A stretch of DNA of 64,000 nucleotides from JASHPR01 sp963739645 (GTDB lineage Bacteria > Actinomycetota > Actinomycetes > Streptosporangiales > Streptosporangiaceae). Location of the stretch: the NCBI GenBank assembly GCA_963739645.1, contig CAVUBM010000015.1, positions 1-64,000 on the forward strand, read 5' to 3'. The number at the start of each line of letters is the position of its first letter. Position 1 is the stretch's first letter. The notes beneath the pieces were generated by a model. That model saw only the letters and a program-made list of their open reading frames with translations, did no database searches and was not told where the DNA came from. Of this stretch, positions 1 through 9,627 are shown in pieces. The position numbers were made by a program, and so were the translations under genes.

Positions 1-2628
1 TATGCCCTGCTTCGGTTCCGTCAGATGCTTGCTGTGGCTCTGAGCCACAAGGCCGCGGTCACACGGCTGCAGGAACGGCACATGCTCGACGAGCGGGCGG
101 CCAACAACCTCGTCAAGTTCCTCGAGGAGCAGGCCGCCGCAACGGGTGCGGTTCCGTCAGATCGGACCATCGTCGTCGAGCGCTTCCGCGACGAGATCGG
201 CGACTGGCGCGTCTGCATCCTGACGCCGTTCGGCGCGCGAGTACCGCGCCGTGGGCGATGGCGATCGCCGCGAAGCTGCGCGACTCGCTCGGCGTCGAGA
301 CGCAGTCGATCTGGTCGGACGACGGGATCGCGCTGCATCTGCCGGACGCCGACGCGCCGCCGCCGACCGAGGACGTGCTCGTCGCGCCAGACGAGCTCGA
401 GGAGCTCGTCGTTCAGGAAGTGGGGCAGACGGCGCTCTTCGGGGCGCGGTTCCGCGAGAACGCTGCGCGGGCGCTCCTGATTCCGCGGCGGCGTCCCGAC
501 CAGCGCACGCCGCTCTGGCAGCAGCGGCTGAAGGCACAGGGGCTCCTGCAGGTCGCGCGCCGTTACGGCTCGTTTCCCGTGATCCTCGAGACGTATCGCG
601 AATGCCTGCAGGACGTCTTCGACCTGTCGTCGCTGAAGAAGCTGTTGCAGGGGCTGCGAACGCGCGAGCTCGACCTCGTCGACGTCGAGACGGCGGCGGC
701 ATCGCCGTATTCGGCGTCGCTCCTCTTCGACTACATCGCGACGTACATGTACGAAGACGACACGCCGCCTGCCGAGCGGCGCGCCCAGGCGTTGTCGCTC
801 GACCGCGATCTGCTGCGGGAGCTGGTCGGGCAGGAGGAGTTGCGCGACCTGATCGACCCCGGGGCGCTCGAGGACGTCGAGGCTCAGCTGCGCGGCGATC
901 CGCGCAACGCGGATGAGCTCCACGACAAGCTGCGCTTGCGCGGCGATCTTCACGCCGGGAATACGACGCGGCGTTCGCAGGGCCGCTGCTCACGGAGCGT
1001 CGCGCGCTCGTCGTCCGCTTCGCCGGCGAGGAGCGGCTGATCGCGGCAGAGGACGCCGGGCGCTATCGCGATGCGCTCGGCGTTATGCCGCCGGGCGGCC
1101 TGCCGGAAGCGTTCCTCGAAGGCGGTCCCGAGTCGCTGGAGCAGCTCGTGCTCCGGTTTGCGAAAGGCCGCGGCCCGTTTACGACCGCCGAGGCTCGCGC
1201 ACGGTTCGGGATCGACGTGGAGCCCGTCCTCATGGCCCTCGAGCGGCGCGACAAGCTCGTCCGCGGCGAGCTGCGTCCGGGCGGGACCGAACGGGAGTGG
1301 TGCGAGCCGGACGTGCTGCGGCGGTTGCGCCGCGCGTCGCTCGCTGCCTTGCGTCGCGAGGTCGAGCCGACGGAGCAGGCCGCGTTCGGACGGTTCCTGC
1401 CGCACTGGCACGGCATCGACCGCCGCGCGACGTTGCGCGAGGCGCTCGTGCCGCTGCAGGGGCTCGCGTTGCCGGTGACGTTGTGGGAGTCGGACGTCCT
1501 GCCGCGGCGTGTCCCCGGGTACAACGCGGGACAGCTCGACCAGCTCTGCGCGACGGGCGAGATCGTCTGGGTCGGCGCGGGGCTCGACCGGGTCGCGATC
1601 TTGTTCCGCGAGGACGCGCCTGTGCTCGGCCGTCCCGGCGCGGCGCCCCCGCCGGAGGGCCCCGTACACGACAAGCTTCGCTCGGCGCTCGCACACGGCG
1701 CCGAGTTCTGGCACGACCTCGTGCTCGCGGCCGAGCTCGAGCCGGCGGAAGCGCTGCCGGCGCTCTGGGATCTCGTCTGGGCCGGGGAGATCACGAACGA
1801 CGCGTGGACGCCGCTTCGCGCCGGCCGCCGCTATCAGACGGGTGCACCGCCTCGCGTCCGCCCGCGTCGCTTCTCGCGCCAGCGCTCCGCGCAGGTGACG
1901 GCGACGCAGGGACGGTGGGCGCTCACCGACCGTCTCTTCCAGCCGCGTCCGGGGTCAGACGCGGGCCGTGTACCGGATAGACGTGCCCTGGCGGAGTTGC
2001 TGCTCGAGCGCCAGGGCATCGTGACGCGCGACGGCGCGCGCGGCGAAGGCATCCCCGGCGGCTACGGCGCCGTGTACGGCGAGCTGCGCGCGCTCGAGAC
2101 GCTCGGCGTCTGTCGTCGTGGCTACTTCGTCGAAGGGCTGGGCGGTGCACAGTTCGCGCTGCCGGGCGCGGTCGAGCGACTGCGTGAGCTGCGCCCGGCG
2201 GCGCAGCCGCCCGTCCGCGTAAGCGGACGGTGGAGGGGGTTCGGGGGAACCGGGAGGTTCCCCTGATGGACACGTTGGTGCTCGCCGCCGCCGATCCGGC
2301 GCAGCCCTACGGCGCTGCGTTGCCGTGGCCGAGGCACGCCGGTGGACGCGCGGCGCGCGTCGCGGGCGCAACGGTCGTGTTGCTCGGCGGCGAAGCGGTG
2401 CTGTTCGTCGAGCGCGGCGGCCGCTCGCTCGTGCCGCTCCGCGAGCCGGACGAGGCATGGTTGCGCGTGGCCTTGGCGGCCCTCGTCGACCACGTGAAGC
2501 GTGGCGGCGCGAAACGCCTCGCGGTCGAACGCTTCGACGGCGAGCCCGTCGCGGAGACGCAGATCATGCCGCTGCTGCTGGAAGCCGGTTTCCTCGCCGG
2601 CCCGCGTCGCGCGGTTCTGCGACCCTAA
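1..2628 (+). CDS. lhr: Lhr-type ATP-dependent helicase, C-terminal part, three frameshifts
   Basis: This is the C-terminal part of a large Lhr-family superfamily 2 DNA helicase; the motor domains lie upstream of the window. The reading frame passes from frame 1 (DRTIVVERFRDEIGDWRVC) to frame 3 near 240 (PWAMAIAAKLRDS), to frame 2 near 950-1085, and back to frame 1 near 2205-2265, where the typical Lhr C-terminus appears (DPAQPYGAALPWPR). About 876 codons are present; mycobacterial Lhr is about 1,500 residues. The frames join with little loss, so indel errors or recent decay are both possible. Lhr acts in DNA repair. A REP-like repeat lies inside the coding sequence at 1946. Confidence 0.85.
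1946..1970 (+). repeat. REP-like GGGGTCAGAC repeat, copy 1 (inside lhr)
   Basis: This 25-base stretch carries the core GGGGTCAGAC followed by GGGCCGTG. It differs by one base from the copy at 24821 and is related to the one at 24934. It lies in frame inside lhr and encodes a short Pro-Gly-Ser-Asp-Ala-Gly-Arg stretch between two conserved Lhr segments. Confidence 0.6.
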
Positions 2629-2654
2629 CCGTCCACCAACTCGGCGCACGTTCG

Positions 2655-2797
2655 ACAACCGCGTGACGCTCGCCGACCAGACGGATCAGTACGGCATGCC
2701 GATTGCACGCTTCGACTACTCGCTCGGCGACAACGACAAGCGGAACATCGAGTTCTCGAAGCGAATCCTGCGCGAGGTCTGGGAGGGCGCGCCGTAA
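2655..2797 (+). pseudogene. Fragment of a GMC-family oxidoreductase
   Basis: About 46 codons read DNRVTLADQTDQYGMPIARF and continue to REVWEGAP before a stop. This resembles the stretch of GMC oxidoreductases (FAD-dependent alcohol or sugar dehydrogenases) before the C-terminal substrate domain. No FAD-binding N-terminus or catalytic C-terminus is present here, so it is a remnant or an assembly fragment placed after lhr. The assignment rests on a short match and is moderate. Confidence 0.5.
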
Positions 2798-2800
2798 ACA

Positions 2801-2840
2801 GGCGGAACTCGCAACGTTGTCGTCACACTCTCGGCGCTGT
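2801..2840 (+). repeat. Dispersed non-coding repeat, copy A
   Basis: The core at 2816-2837 matches the reverse complement of 11082-11103 at 20 of 22 positions, and weaker similarity extends on both sides. It lies between the GMC remnant and the minus-strand membrane gene, outside any convincing gene. Confidence 0.45.
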
Positions 2841-2974
2841 CCGAAAGACGTACAGAGCCGTCCGCGTAACGCGAAGCGGCACACCGCGACGGTCCCAGGT
2901 CGCTTCGCTCGGCGAAGCCGGTCACCGAACAGCCACCTTGAATCGACACGCCTCACTACGACGGGCACTCAAGG

Positions 2975-2991
2975 CCGGGGTCAGACCCCGG
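2975..2991 (+). repeat. REP-like palindrome, copy 2
   Basis: CCGGGGTCAGACCCCGG is an almost perfect palindrome around GGGGTCAGACCCC. It is the most symmetrical of four copies of this core in region A. It is intergenic, between the GMC remnant and the membrane gene ending at 3057. It could act as a bidirectional terminator or be a REP-type mobile repeat. Confidence 0.55.
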
Positions 2992-3056
2992 CTCGAGAGT
3001 GTGACGGAAGCGTGGCGAAACTCATACCACGTCGCGCGCCGTCGTCGCCGGTCAGC

Positions 3057-3431
3057 TCACGCCCAGCTGCCGAGCAGCCAGCCGAACAGCGCGTGGCGCG
3101 CCGTCGACTGCGCGAAAGCCCGCGGCGACGTGACGAGCTCGCGTTCGACGAATGCCAGCAGCGGCCAGAGCGCAGTGTTCTCAGCGAGGGCCAGTGCGAG
3201 CGCAAGCCGGCGCTGGTCGACATCGACCCGTTGGCGCACCGTGTCGAACACCACGCCGAACACCGCGCCGTTGAGCACATGCACGACGAAGCCGAGCCTG
3301 CGGTCTCCGAGCCCGACGAGCCGAACGTCCGAGTACGCACAGCGGAACACGCGCTGGTCGATGGGCTCCAGCAGTCCCCAAACGGTCGCCGCCGCCGCAC
3401 CGGCGACGGCCGCACGCGTGCGCGCATCCAC
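3057..3431 (-). CDS. Small predicted membrane protein
   Basis: A 124-residue protein with hydrophobic stretches near residues 8-20, 44-62 (LGFVVHVLNGAVFGVVF) and 78-92, plus a hydrophobic C-terminus. It is intact. It starts 20 bases from the divergent Nei-like glycosylase gene, so the two probably share a promoter region. I do not recognise a family, and function is unknown. Confidence 0.6.
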   Translation of the reverse strand: MDARTRAAVAGAAAATVWGLLEPIDQRVFRCAYSDVRLVGLGDRRLGFVVHVLNGAVFGVVFDTVRQRVDVDQRRLALALALAENTALWPLLAFVERELVTSPRAFAQSTARHALFGWLLGSWA

Positions 3432-3451
3432 GCGGCTACCGTACTCCGGCC

Positions 3452-4209
3452 ATGCCGGAAGGCGACGCCGTCCATCGCGCAGCGCGCCGCCTACAGGTGC
3501 TCGTCGGCGAGGAGCTCGAAGTCGAGACGCCGCACCCGCGCGCGGCCGTCAAGCAACTCGCGCCGACGCTCGACGGCCGCCGGCTCGAATCCGTTCGCGC
3601 TGTCGGCAAGAACCTGCTCCTCCGATTCGAGGGCGGCGTCGTGCTCCGCAACCACATGCGCATGAAGGGACGCTGGCGCGTGTTGCCGCGCGACGCGGAG
3701 ATCTTCGGCACCGCGTGGCTCGTTCTGCGCGGTCAGCGGCACGTCGGCGTCCTGTTCGGCGGCGCCGTGCTCGAGCTCGACCCGGGGCGAGCCGTTGCGC
3801 GTCGGCCCGGACATCCTCGCCGACCCGCCCGACTTCCACGCAATGCTGCGCAACCTGCGCGCAATCGACCAGACGCACGACGGTCGGAGACGCGCTGCTC
3901 GCCCAGCGGCTGATCGGCGGCATCGGCAACATCTGGAGGGTCGAGAGCCTCTGGGCGATCGGGGTCTCGCCCTGGGCAGCGCTCGCCGATGTCGCGGACG
4001 ACGACCTCCGCGCGGTCCTCGAGGAGGCGCACCGGCTCATGAAGGCCAGCCTCGACGGCGAGCCGGTCCGCGCGCACATTCATCGACGGCCGGGCCGTCC
4101 GTGCCCGCGCTGCGGAACGCCGATCCGGTCGTGGCCGCAAGGCGACGGCGCGCGGATGGCGTACTGGTGCCCGAGCTGCCAACGAGGAAAGGAACCGCGC
4201 ACGAAGTAG
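3452..4209 (+). CDS. Nei/Fpg-family DNA glycosylase, two frameshifts
   Basis: This base-excision repair enzyme removes oxidised bases and cleaves the strand. It opens with MPEGDAVHRAA, whose Pro2 and Glu3 are the catalytic residues, in the form typical of the Nei branch. The frame shifts near 3785 and again near 3885. The H2TH region follows (LLAQRLIGGIGNIWRVESLW), then a C-terminal zinc finger with CPRCG and YWCPSCQ. Pieced together it is about 250 residues, the usual family length. All key residues are present, so the breaks look like indel errors rather than old decay. Confidence 0.85.
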
Positions 4210-4227
4210 AGGGAGACGTGGCCGTCC

Positions 4228-5452
4228 GTGTCGCCGCATCTCTACAACGCGCTGCGCTGCTTCTCGCTCGGCGCCTTCCGCACGCTCTTCGCGGAGCTCG
4301 ACGGCGGCGTCGACCTCCCGTTCGCGTTCGAGGAGCACGTCGCACGCGGTCGTCCTGCCTTCCAGTACCGGCCGCTCGTCGCACCTTCATCGAGGTGCGC
4401 GCGCACAACCTGGAACGACGCGACGATGCCCGGATCGCGCTCGACGAGCTACGCCGCGAACCGGCTGCGGCGATCTTCGCGCGCGCACACGCGGGCGCGC
4501 CGAACCGAGGACGACGCACTGTTCGCTAGCGTCTTGCTGCCGCTGCTCGGGTGCGACCGCAGAAAGTTGCGGCGGCTTCGACTGGGACGACGCAGCATTC
4601 GACAAGGCGTACGCGGACTCGAGACGTCGCTCTTCGGCCGCGGCCATGCGTACGGCGCCGTCGCGCCGCTGGTCGGAATAACCCTCGGCGGCGCTCCGAT
4701 CGAGCTCGGCCCCCGCTTGCGTGTTAGGACGGCCGCGACGGGCGAGCTCGCGAAGCTCTGGCCGGAGGCGAACGGCCTGCTCCCGGCGGACTTCGGCCGC
4801 GAGCCCGATCGCCTCGCCGTGCTCGAGCTGGAGCGAGCACTGAGCGCGGAGACGGCGAGCCCCCCGACGCGCCCGGCGAGATCGCGGACGCGGTGACGGC
4901 GATCCGCCTGGCGACCGCTGCGCCGATCGCCGCCGGGCCGGTGCTGTTCGAGCGCCTGGACTGGCGTCCGTACGGCATCCGTCCGGTCTTGCCGATCGCG
5001 GCGACGCAGCCCGCCGGCGAGCCGACGCGGCTCGACTCCGTTCCGCGGCGGTCTCGCCGCAGACCTGCTCTCGCGCTTGACGACCGCCGACGAGGATCCC
5101 GACCTCGGCGAGGCGCTCGACCGCTGGGAGCTGTCGCTGTTCCAGGACGGCCCGTTCCGCGCGGAGCAGCTGCGCGAATCGCTCGTGGCACTACTCGGCG
5201 GCACTGACGGCCTCTGGGCTGCCGTCGTCCGCGGAGCGATCCTGCTCGGCGAGACGCCGCGCGATCGCGCTGAGTCGCCAGACGCGCCTCGCGGACGATC
5301 CCGAACCGGATGCGGTGCGGCGCGCGCTCGTCGAGACACTCCTACGCGGCGACCGCGCGACGCTCGTCAGGATGCTCGACGAGACGATCCTCGGCCTGCG
5401 GCCGGCACCGGCCGCGCGTCCGCCGTCCGTCGCCAGGGCGCTCGCCAGCTAG
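4228..5452 (+). CDS. Unknown protein, heavily frameshifted
   Basis: Protein-like sequence runs on the plus strand through at least five reading-frame segments, from SPHLYNALRCFSLGAFRTLF to a stop at 5450-5452. Pieces include TSLFGRGHAYGAVAPLVGI, a stretch with ELAKLWPEANGLLPADFG, and the C-terminal RATLVRMLDETILGLRP. Together they would make about 400 residues. No frame alone is long, but the pieces are collinear and share codon style with region A. I recognise no domain. It starts just after the glycosylase gene and may be co-transcribed with it. Confidence 0.5.
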
Positions 5453-5516
5453 CAGTCCGACTAACGGCACGATTTCGGCACGAACGCGCGCATGTTGTCG
5501 CGCTACCGTCGGTCAC

Positions 5517-5717
5517 GTGGACGAAGCCCGCGCCGTAATCGACCGGCTCGAGCGGATCGACAAGCTCGAGCGGAACCACGCTCCCCCCGAGGTGCTGCTC
5601 GAGGAACTGCGCGGGCTCGTCCGCGAGGCCGAGACCTGGGCGCGGGTCGAAGGCGATCCGCGTGCAGTCGCGGCGGTCGACCGTTGCGACGCCGCGCTTG
5701 CGCAACCGGTCACATAG
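5517..5717 (+). CDS. Small hypothetical protein, helical
   Basis: A 66-residue product from a GTG start, rich in Glu, Arg, Leu and Ala (RLERIDKLERNHAPPEVLLE), probably a helical hairpin. It sits between the broken gene ending at 5452 and the cupin gene starting at 5728. No family is recognised. The start is chosen because conserved-looking sequence begins there. Confidence 0.45.
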   Translation: MDEARAVIDRLERIDKLERNHAPPEVLLEELRGLVREAETWARVEGDPRAVAAVDRCDAALAQPVT

Positions 5718-5727
5718 AGTCGCCGCG

Positions 5728-6664
5728 GTGGGGATCACGCACTGGGACGAAGCGGAAAAGCGGCGGCTCGAGCGCGGCCAGATGGCGGCGACGTGGACGA
5801 ATCTCGGCACCCCCGCGGGGAGCTACCGCTGCGGCGTCCATCGGATTGAGATGGCCCCCGGCGAGCAGCCGACCCCGGCACACGTGCACGGCGAAGCGGA
5901 AGAGATCTTCTACGTGCTCGGCGGCGCCGGCCTGACCTGGATGGACGACAAGGCATACGAGGTCCGCGAAGGCGACTGCATCGTCTACCAGAACTTCCAC
6001 GAGGCACACACGTTGCGCGCGGGCGACGGCGGTCTCGACGTGCTCGCCTTCGGCGCACGGGAGTACTTCCCCACCGGATCGTTGCCGCGTGCCGGCGTGA
6101 TGTGGGGCATCACGGGCGCGATCGAGGAGGCGTCGCTCGACGAGCTGCATCCGTGGGACCGCGAGCCGGCCATCCACTGGCCCGAGCCCGAGCCCGAGCG
6201 ACCGTCGACGATCGTCAACGTCGTCGACGTCGAAGCGAAGGTTCACGGCGGGCGCCGACGGCGCGACCTCGGGCGGGCGGCAGGCTCGCGGTGGACCGGC
6301 ATGAAACACGTCGAATGCGACCCGGGTGTCTTGTCCGTCGTTCCGCACGTGCACTCGATCGAGGAAGAGATCTTCGTCGTCCTCGACGGCGATGCGGACG
6401 CTCGAGCTGATGCCGTGCGCGCCCGACAGCGGCGAGATCGAGCGCCATCCGGTCCGCGACGGCAACGTCGTCGCGCAGCCGCCGGGCGCACGTGTTGCGC
6501 ACACCTTTCGTGCGGGCGACGCGGGCCTGACGCTGCTGGCGTGGGGAACGCGCGAACCGGGTGATCTCACGTACTACCCGCGCTCGCGCAAGGTGAACTT
6601 CCCGGGCGGCGTGCTCGCCCGGATCGAGCCGCTCGACTACTGGGACGGCGAAGAGCTCGCGTGA
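5728..6664 (+). CDS. Double-cupin protein, first of a tandem pair, frameshifted
   Basis: The protein has two cupin beta-barrels. The first carries HVHGEAEEIFYVLGG with the metal-binding His-x-His and Glu pattern and the second motif HEAHTLRAGDGG. The second carries HVHSIEEEIFVVLDGDA, then after a frameshift near 6400 VAHTFRAGDAGLTLLAWG. The stretch near 6240-6290 aligns poorly with its paralogue and may hide a second indel. It overlaps the next gene by four bases (GTGA). The two proteins share layout throughout, so they arose by duplication. The reaction is unknown. Confidence 0.75.
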
Positions 6665-7608
6665 TCGCGCACTGGGACGCCGTCGACGCCGAGCGGCTCG
6701 AACGAGGTCACCTCGCGGGCGCGTGGCGCGACCTCGGGGACGCCGCAGGCACGCAAAGTGTCGGCGTCAACCGCGTCCAGGTCGATGCGAATCGCTGGTC
6801 GACGCCGGCGCACGCGGAGCTCGACGCAGAGGAAATCTTCTTCGTGCTCGCCGGCTCTGGCCTTTCATGGAGTGACGGCAAGACGTACGAGGTCGGAGTG
6901 GGCGACTGCATCGTCCATCGCGTTGGCGACGTGCACACCTTTCGCGCCGGCGACGACGGTCTCGACATGCTCGCGTTCGGGCAGCGCATCGTCGCGACGT
7001 ACACACACTTCCCGCGGGTCGGCGCGATCGGCAACTACCCGGGTGTCGCGCTCGACGTGTCGCAGGGACCGCGTATCTGGGACCGCGAGCAAGCGGTCGG
7101 CGCGCCTGTGCTCGGAACGCCGTCGCCGCGGCCGTCGAACATCGTCCGCCTGGAAGACGTCGTTCAGGGGGACGCGGACGGCGCATGGGCGGAGCTCGGC
7201 CGCTCGGGGGGAGCGGTCAGGACCGGCCTGAATTGGGTCCGACTTCCGGCCGGCAGACGCGGCCCGCCGCCGCACTGCCACTCCGCCGAGGAAGAGATCT
7301 TCGTCGTCCTCGACGGCGAGGGCGCGCTCGAGCTCTGGCCGACGCCGGGGGCGCGTCGCCTCCACGGCGATCTCGACTTCGAGGACCACCCGCTTCGGGC
7401 AGGACATGTCGTCTCGCGCCCCGCAGCCACGCGGATCGCTCACTCGCTCCGCGCAGGCGACGGCGATTTCACGTACCTTGCCTACGGCACCAGGGAATCG
7501 AACGACGTTTGCTATTACCCGCGCTCGAACAAGATTTTCTGGCGCGGTGTCGGCCTGATCGCCCGGCTCGAGCCGCTCGACTACGACGACGGCGAGCCCG
7601 ACGACTAG
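6661..7608 (+). CDS. Double-cupin protein, second of a tandem pair
   Basis: Intact 315-residue paralogue of the preceding gene, starting at a GTG inside its stop codon. Cupin 1 (about residues 35-115) has HAELDAEEIFFVLAGSG, where the first metal-binding position is replaced (His-Ala-Glu instead of His-x-His). Cupin 2 (about residues 190-290) has HCHSAEEEIFVVLDGEG and IAHSLRAGDG, with a complete metal site. Both proteins end with the same pattern (ARLEPLDYDDGE here). The pair may form a heteromer. The substrate is unknown. Confidence 0.8.
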   Translation: MIAHWDAVDAERLERGHLAGAWRDLGDAAGTQSVGVNRVQVDANRWSTPAHAELDAEEIFFVLAGSGLSWSDGKTYEVGVGDCIVHRVGDVHTFRAGDDGLDMLAFGQRIVATYTHFPRVGAIGNYPGVALDVSQGPRIWDREQAVGAPVLGTPSPRPSNIVRLEDVVQGDADGAWAELGRSGGAVRTGLNWVRLPAGRRGPPPHCHSAEEEIFVVLDGEGALELWPTPGARRLHGDLDFEDHPLRAGHVVSRPAATRIAHSLRAGDGDFTYLAYGTRESNDVCYYPRSNKIFWRGVGLIARLEPLDYDDGEPDD

Positions 7609-7637
7609 GACCAGGAGCGACAGGACTACCCATTCAT

Positions 7638-8711
7638 TTGACGAATCCGTCTGACCCGATCTGCTACCACAGTGACGACGCCTTGCCCCAGGGATCACTC
7701 ATCCGAGTCTCCAGCTTTCTCGCCCGCCGGCCGATACCCCCATCAGTGGGGAGAGCCATCCACCTACTCCGGTCTCGCCGGGTGCGCATTGCCGTCAACG
7801 CCGTCTTCGTCACCGGCGCGCTCACGGCAGCGGCGCTCACCGGCCTCCACTTCGCGCACAACGGCTGGCCGCTCCACAGCGCCGACCCGACGCTCGTCGC
7901 CGCCGCAGGCGTCCTCTTCGTCGCTGCTTTCGGGTTCAAGGCGTGGGGTTGGCAGCGGCTCTTTCCCGTCGGCCAGCGGCCGGAAGCGCTGACGCTTGCA
8001 GCCGCCGGAGGCGCTGCATCCGTCGGCGGTGTCGCGTTGCCGGGCCGCTTCGACGAGGCGATCCGCATCGCGGTCGTCCGCAAGCTGCCGGGGAAAACGG
8101 TGGGGTTCGGTGCGCTTGCGCTGACGCTGATCGTCGTGGGCCTCCTGGATTCGGCGGCGTTGACGCCGATGGCGTCCGTCGCGGCCGCGGCGTCTGAGCA
8201 CGGCGGCGTTCAGGCCGGCTTCGCGCTCGTCGCGGCGGCGGGCCTCGCGGCGGCGCTGCTCGTGCTCTTCCTCCCGCGCCTCGCACGCATGGGCTGGGTC
8301 GCACGGTTCAAGCTCGGCCGCTGGTTGCAGGAACACGCTGCCTGCCGGCGGACGGCGTCGCAGGCGTGGTTCCTGATCTCGGTCTCATGGGCGCTGCGCG
8401 GCCTCGCGGTGTTCGTCTTGTTGCAGGCGCTGTCGGTGGGGGCATCGTTCCCGCTCGCGCTTGCGTTCCTCTGCGCATCCGCCGCGTCGGCGGCGTTGCC
8501 GATCGCGCCCGCGGGCGCGGCAACGCAGGCCGGTGCGGGTGCCGCGATCTTGATCGTGAGCGGCATTCCGAAAGCGGATGCATTCGCCTTCTCGGTCGCC
8601 GCGCAGGGCATGGTGATCCTCGCGGGCGCGGCGGTCCTCACCGCCGCCGGGCTGTGGCATGTTGCGCTGCGTCTGAGCGGACGCGGCCGCGAAGTCGCGA
8701 CGCTCTCCTGA
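7638..8711 (+). CDS. LPG-synthase-TM-like membrane protein (UPF0104-type)
   Basis: A polytopic membrane protein of roughly 310-357 residues. Hydrophobic segments run from VFVTGALTAAALTGLHF to the C-terminal helix near AGAAVLTAAGLWHVALRL. It keeps the Gly-Gly-...-Pro-Gly-Arg pattern (GGVALPGRFDEAIRIAVV) of lysylphosphatidylglycerol-synthase-type membrane domains. These domains act as flippases or in envelope lipid metabolism. The start is uncertain: TTG at 7638 gives the longest form, GTG at 7746 or 7782 shorter ones. A second member lies at 13583-14593. Confidence 0.6.
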   Translation: MTNPSDPICYHSDDALPQGSLIRVSSFLARRPIPPSVGRAIHLLRSRRVRIAVNAVFVTGALTAAALTGLHFAHNGWPLHSADPTLVAAAGVLFVAAFGFKAWGWQRLFPVGQRPEALTLAAAGGAASVGGVALPGRFDEAIRIAVVRKLPGKTVGFGALALTLIVVGLLDSAALTPMASVAAAASEHGGVQAGFALVAAAGLAAALLVLFLPRLARMGWVARFKLGRWLQEHAACRRTASQAWFLISVSWALRGLAVFVLLQALSVGASFPLALAFLCASAASAALPIAPAGAATQAGAGAAILIVSGIPKADAFAFSVAAQGMVILAGAAVLTAAGLWHVALRLSGRGREVATLS

Positions 8712-8856
8712 CGACGCGCTGTCCGAACGCGCAGCCAAGATCCCAGGAACTGCTGGAGGACTCAGCTATCCTGACCCGAAAGATCGCCCGATGGGGCTGT
8801 CACGCCTACTTCCGCGACCGATTACGCGCGCGTCTTTCACTAAGGGGAACTCTCGC

Positions 8857-9627
8857 ATGAGCAGCGTGATCGCGTTTGCGAACCAGAAGGGCGGCGTGGC
8901 GAAGACGACGACGACCCTGAACCTCGGCGTCGCGCTGAAGGAAAAAGGTTTCGAGGTCCTGGGCATCGACCTCGATCCGCAGGGCAACCTGACGATGAGC
9001 CAGGGCTGGAACCCCGAGGAGATCGAACGCTCGATGTTCGAGGTGCTCGCCCACCAGCTGCCGATCGAGGAAATCATCCGTCCGGCCGAGATCGACATCG
9101 CGGTCTCGTCGATCGACCTCGCGGGCGCCGAGCTCGTGTTGTCGTCGATGATCGGCCGTGAGCGCGCACTCGAGCGGGCGCTGCGGCCGATCAAGGAAAG
9201 GTACGACTACATCCTGATCGACACTCCCCCCTCGCTCGGTCTGTTGACGATCAATGCACTCGTCGCGTGCGACGGTGTGATCGTCCCCGTACAGACCGAG
9301 TACCTGTCGTTGCGCGGCCTCGCGCAGCTGCAGAACACGATGTCGATGATTCGCGAAAACCTCAATCCGAAAGTCGACATCCAGGGAATCCTCGCCACGA
9401 TGTACGACCGCCGGCTGCTCCACGCACGGGAGGCCGTCGAGATCCTCAAGGAAAACTTCGGCGATCTCGTTTACAACACGAAGATCCGGAAGACCGTGCG
9501 TTACGCGGAAGCACCGGTGAAAGGTCAATCCGTCCTGACCTACGACCCGACGAGTGAGGCGGCCATGCTCTACCGCGACCTCGCGAAGGAGGTGCTCAAT
9601 GGCGCGAAAACGCGCGAGCATGCGTGA
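8857..9627 (+). CDS. parA: ParA-family ATPase
   Basis: A 256-residue ParA/Soj ATPase. The deviant Walker A motif is KGGVAKTTTT, followed by DLDPQGNLT and DTPPSLGLLT. These enzymes bind DNA as ATP dimers and position chromosomes or other cargo. No ParB gene or parS site is near it. Instead the gene overlaps the start of an ftsZ by 29 bases, which suggests translational coupling. The start ATG has a Shine-Dalgarno (AAGGGGA) eight bases upstream. The role may be linked to division-site placement rather than chromosome partition. Confidence 0.85.
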   Translation: MSSVIAFANQKGGVAKTTTTLNLGVALKEKGFEVLGIDLDPQGNLTMSQGWNPEEIERSMFEVLAHQLPIEEIIRPAEIDIAVSSIDLAGAELVLSSMIGRERALERALRPIKERYDYILIDTPPSLGLLTINALVACDGVIVPVQTEYLSLRGLAQLQNTMSMIRENLNPKVDIQGILATMYDRRLLHAREAVEILKENFGDLVYNTKIRKTVRYAEAPVKGQSVLTYDPTSEAAMLYRDLAKEVLNGAKTREHA

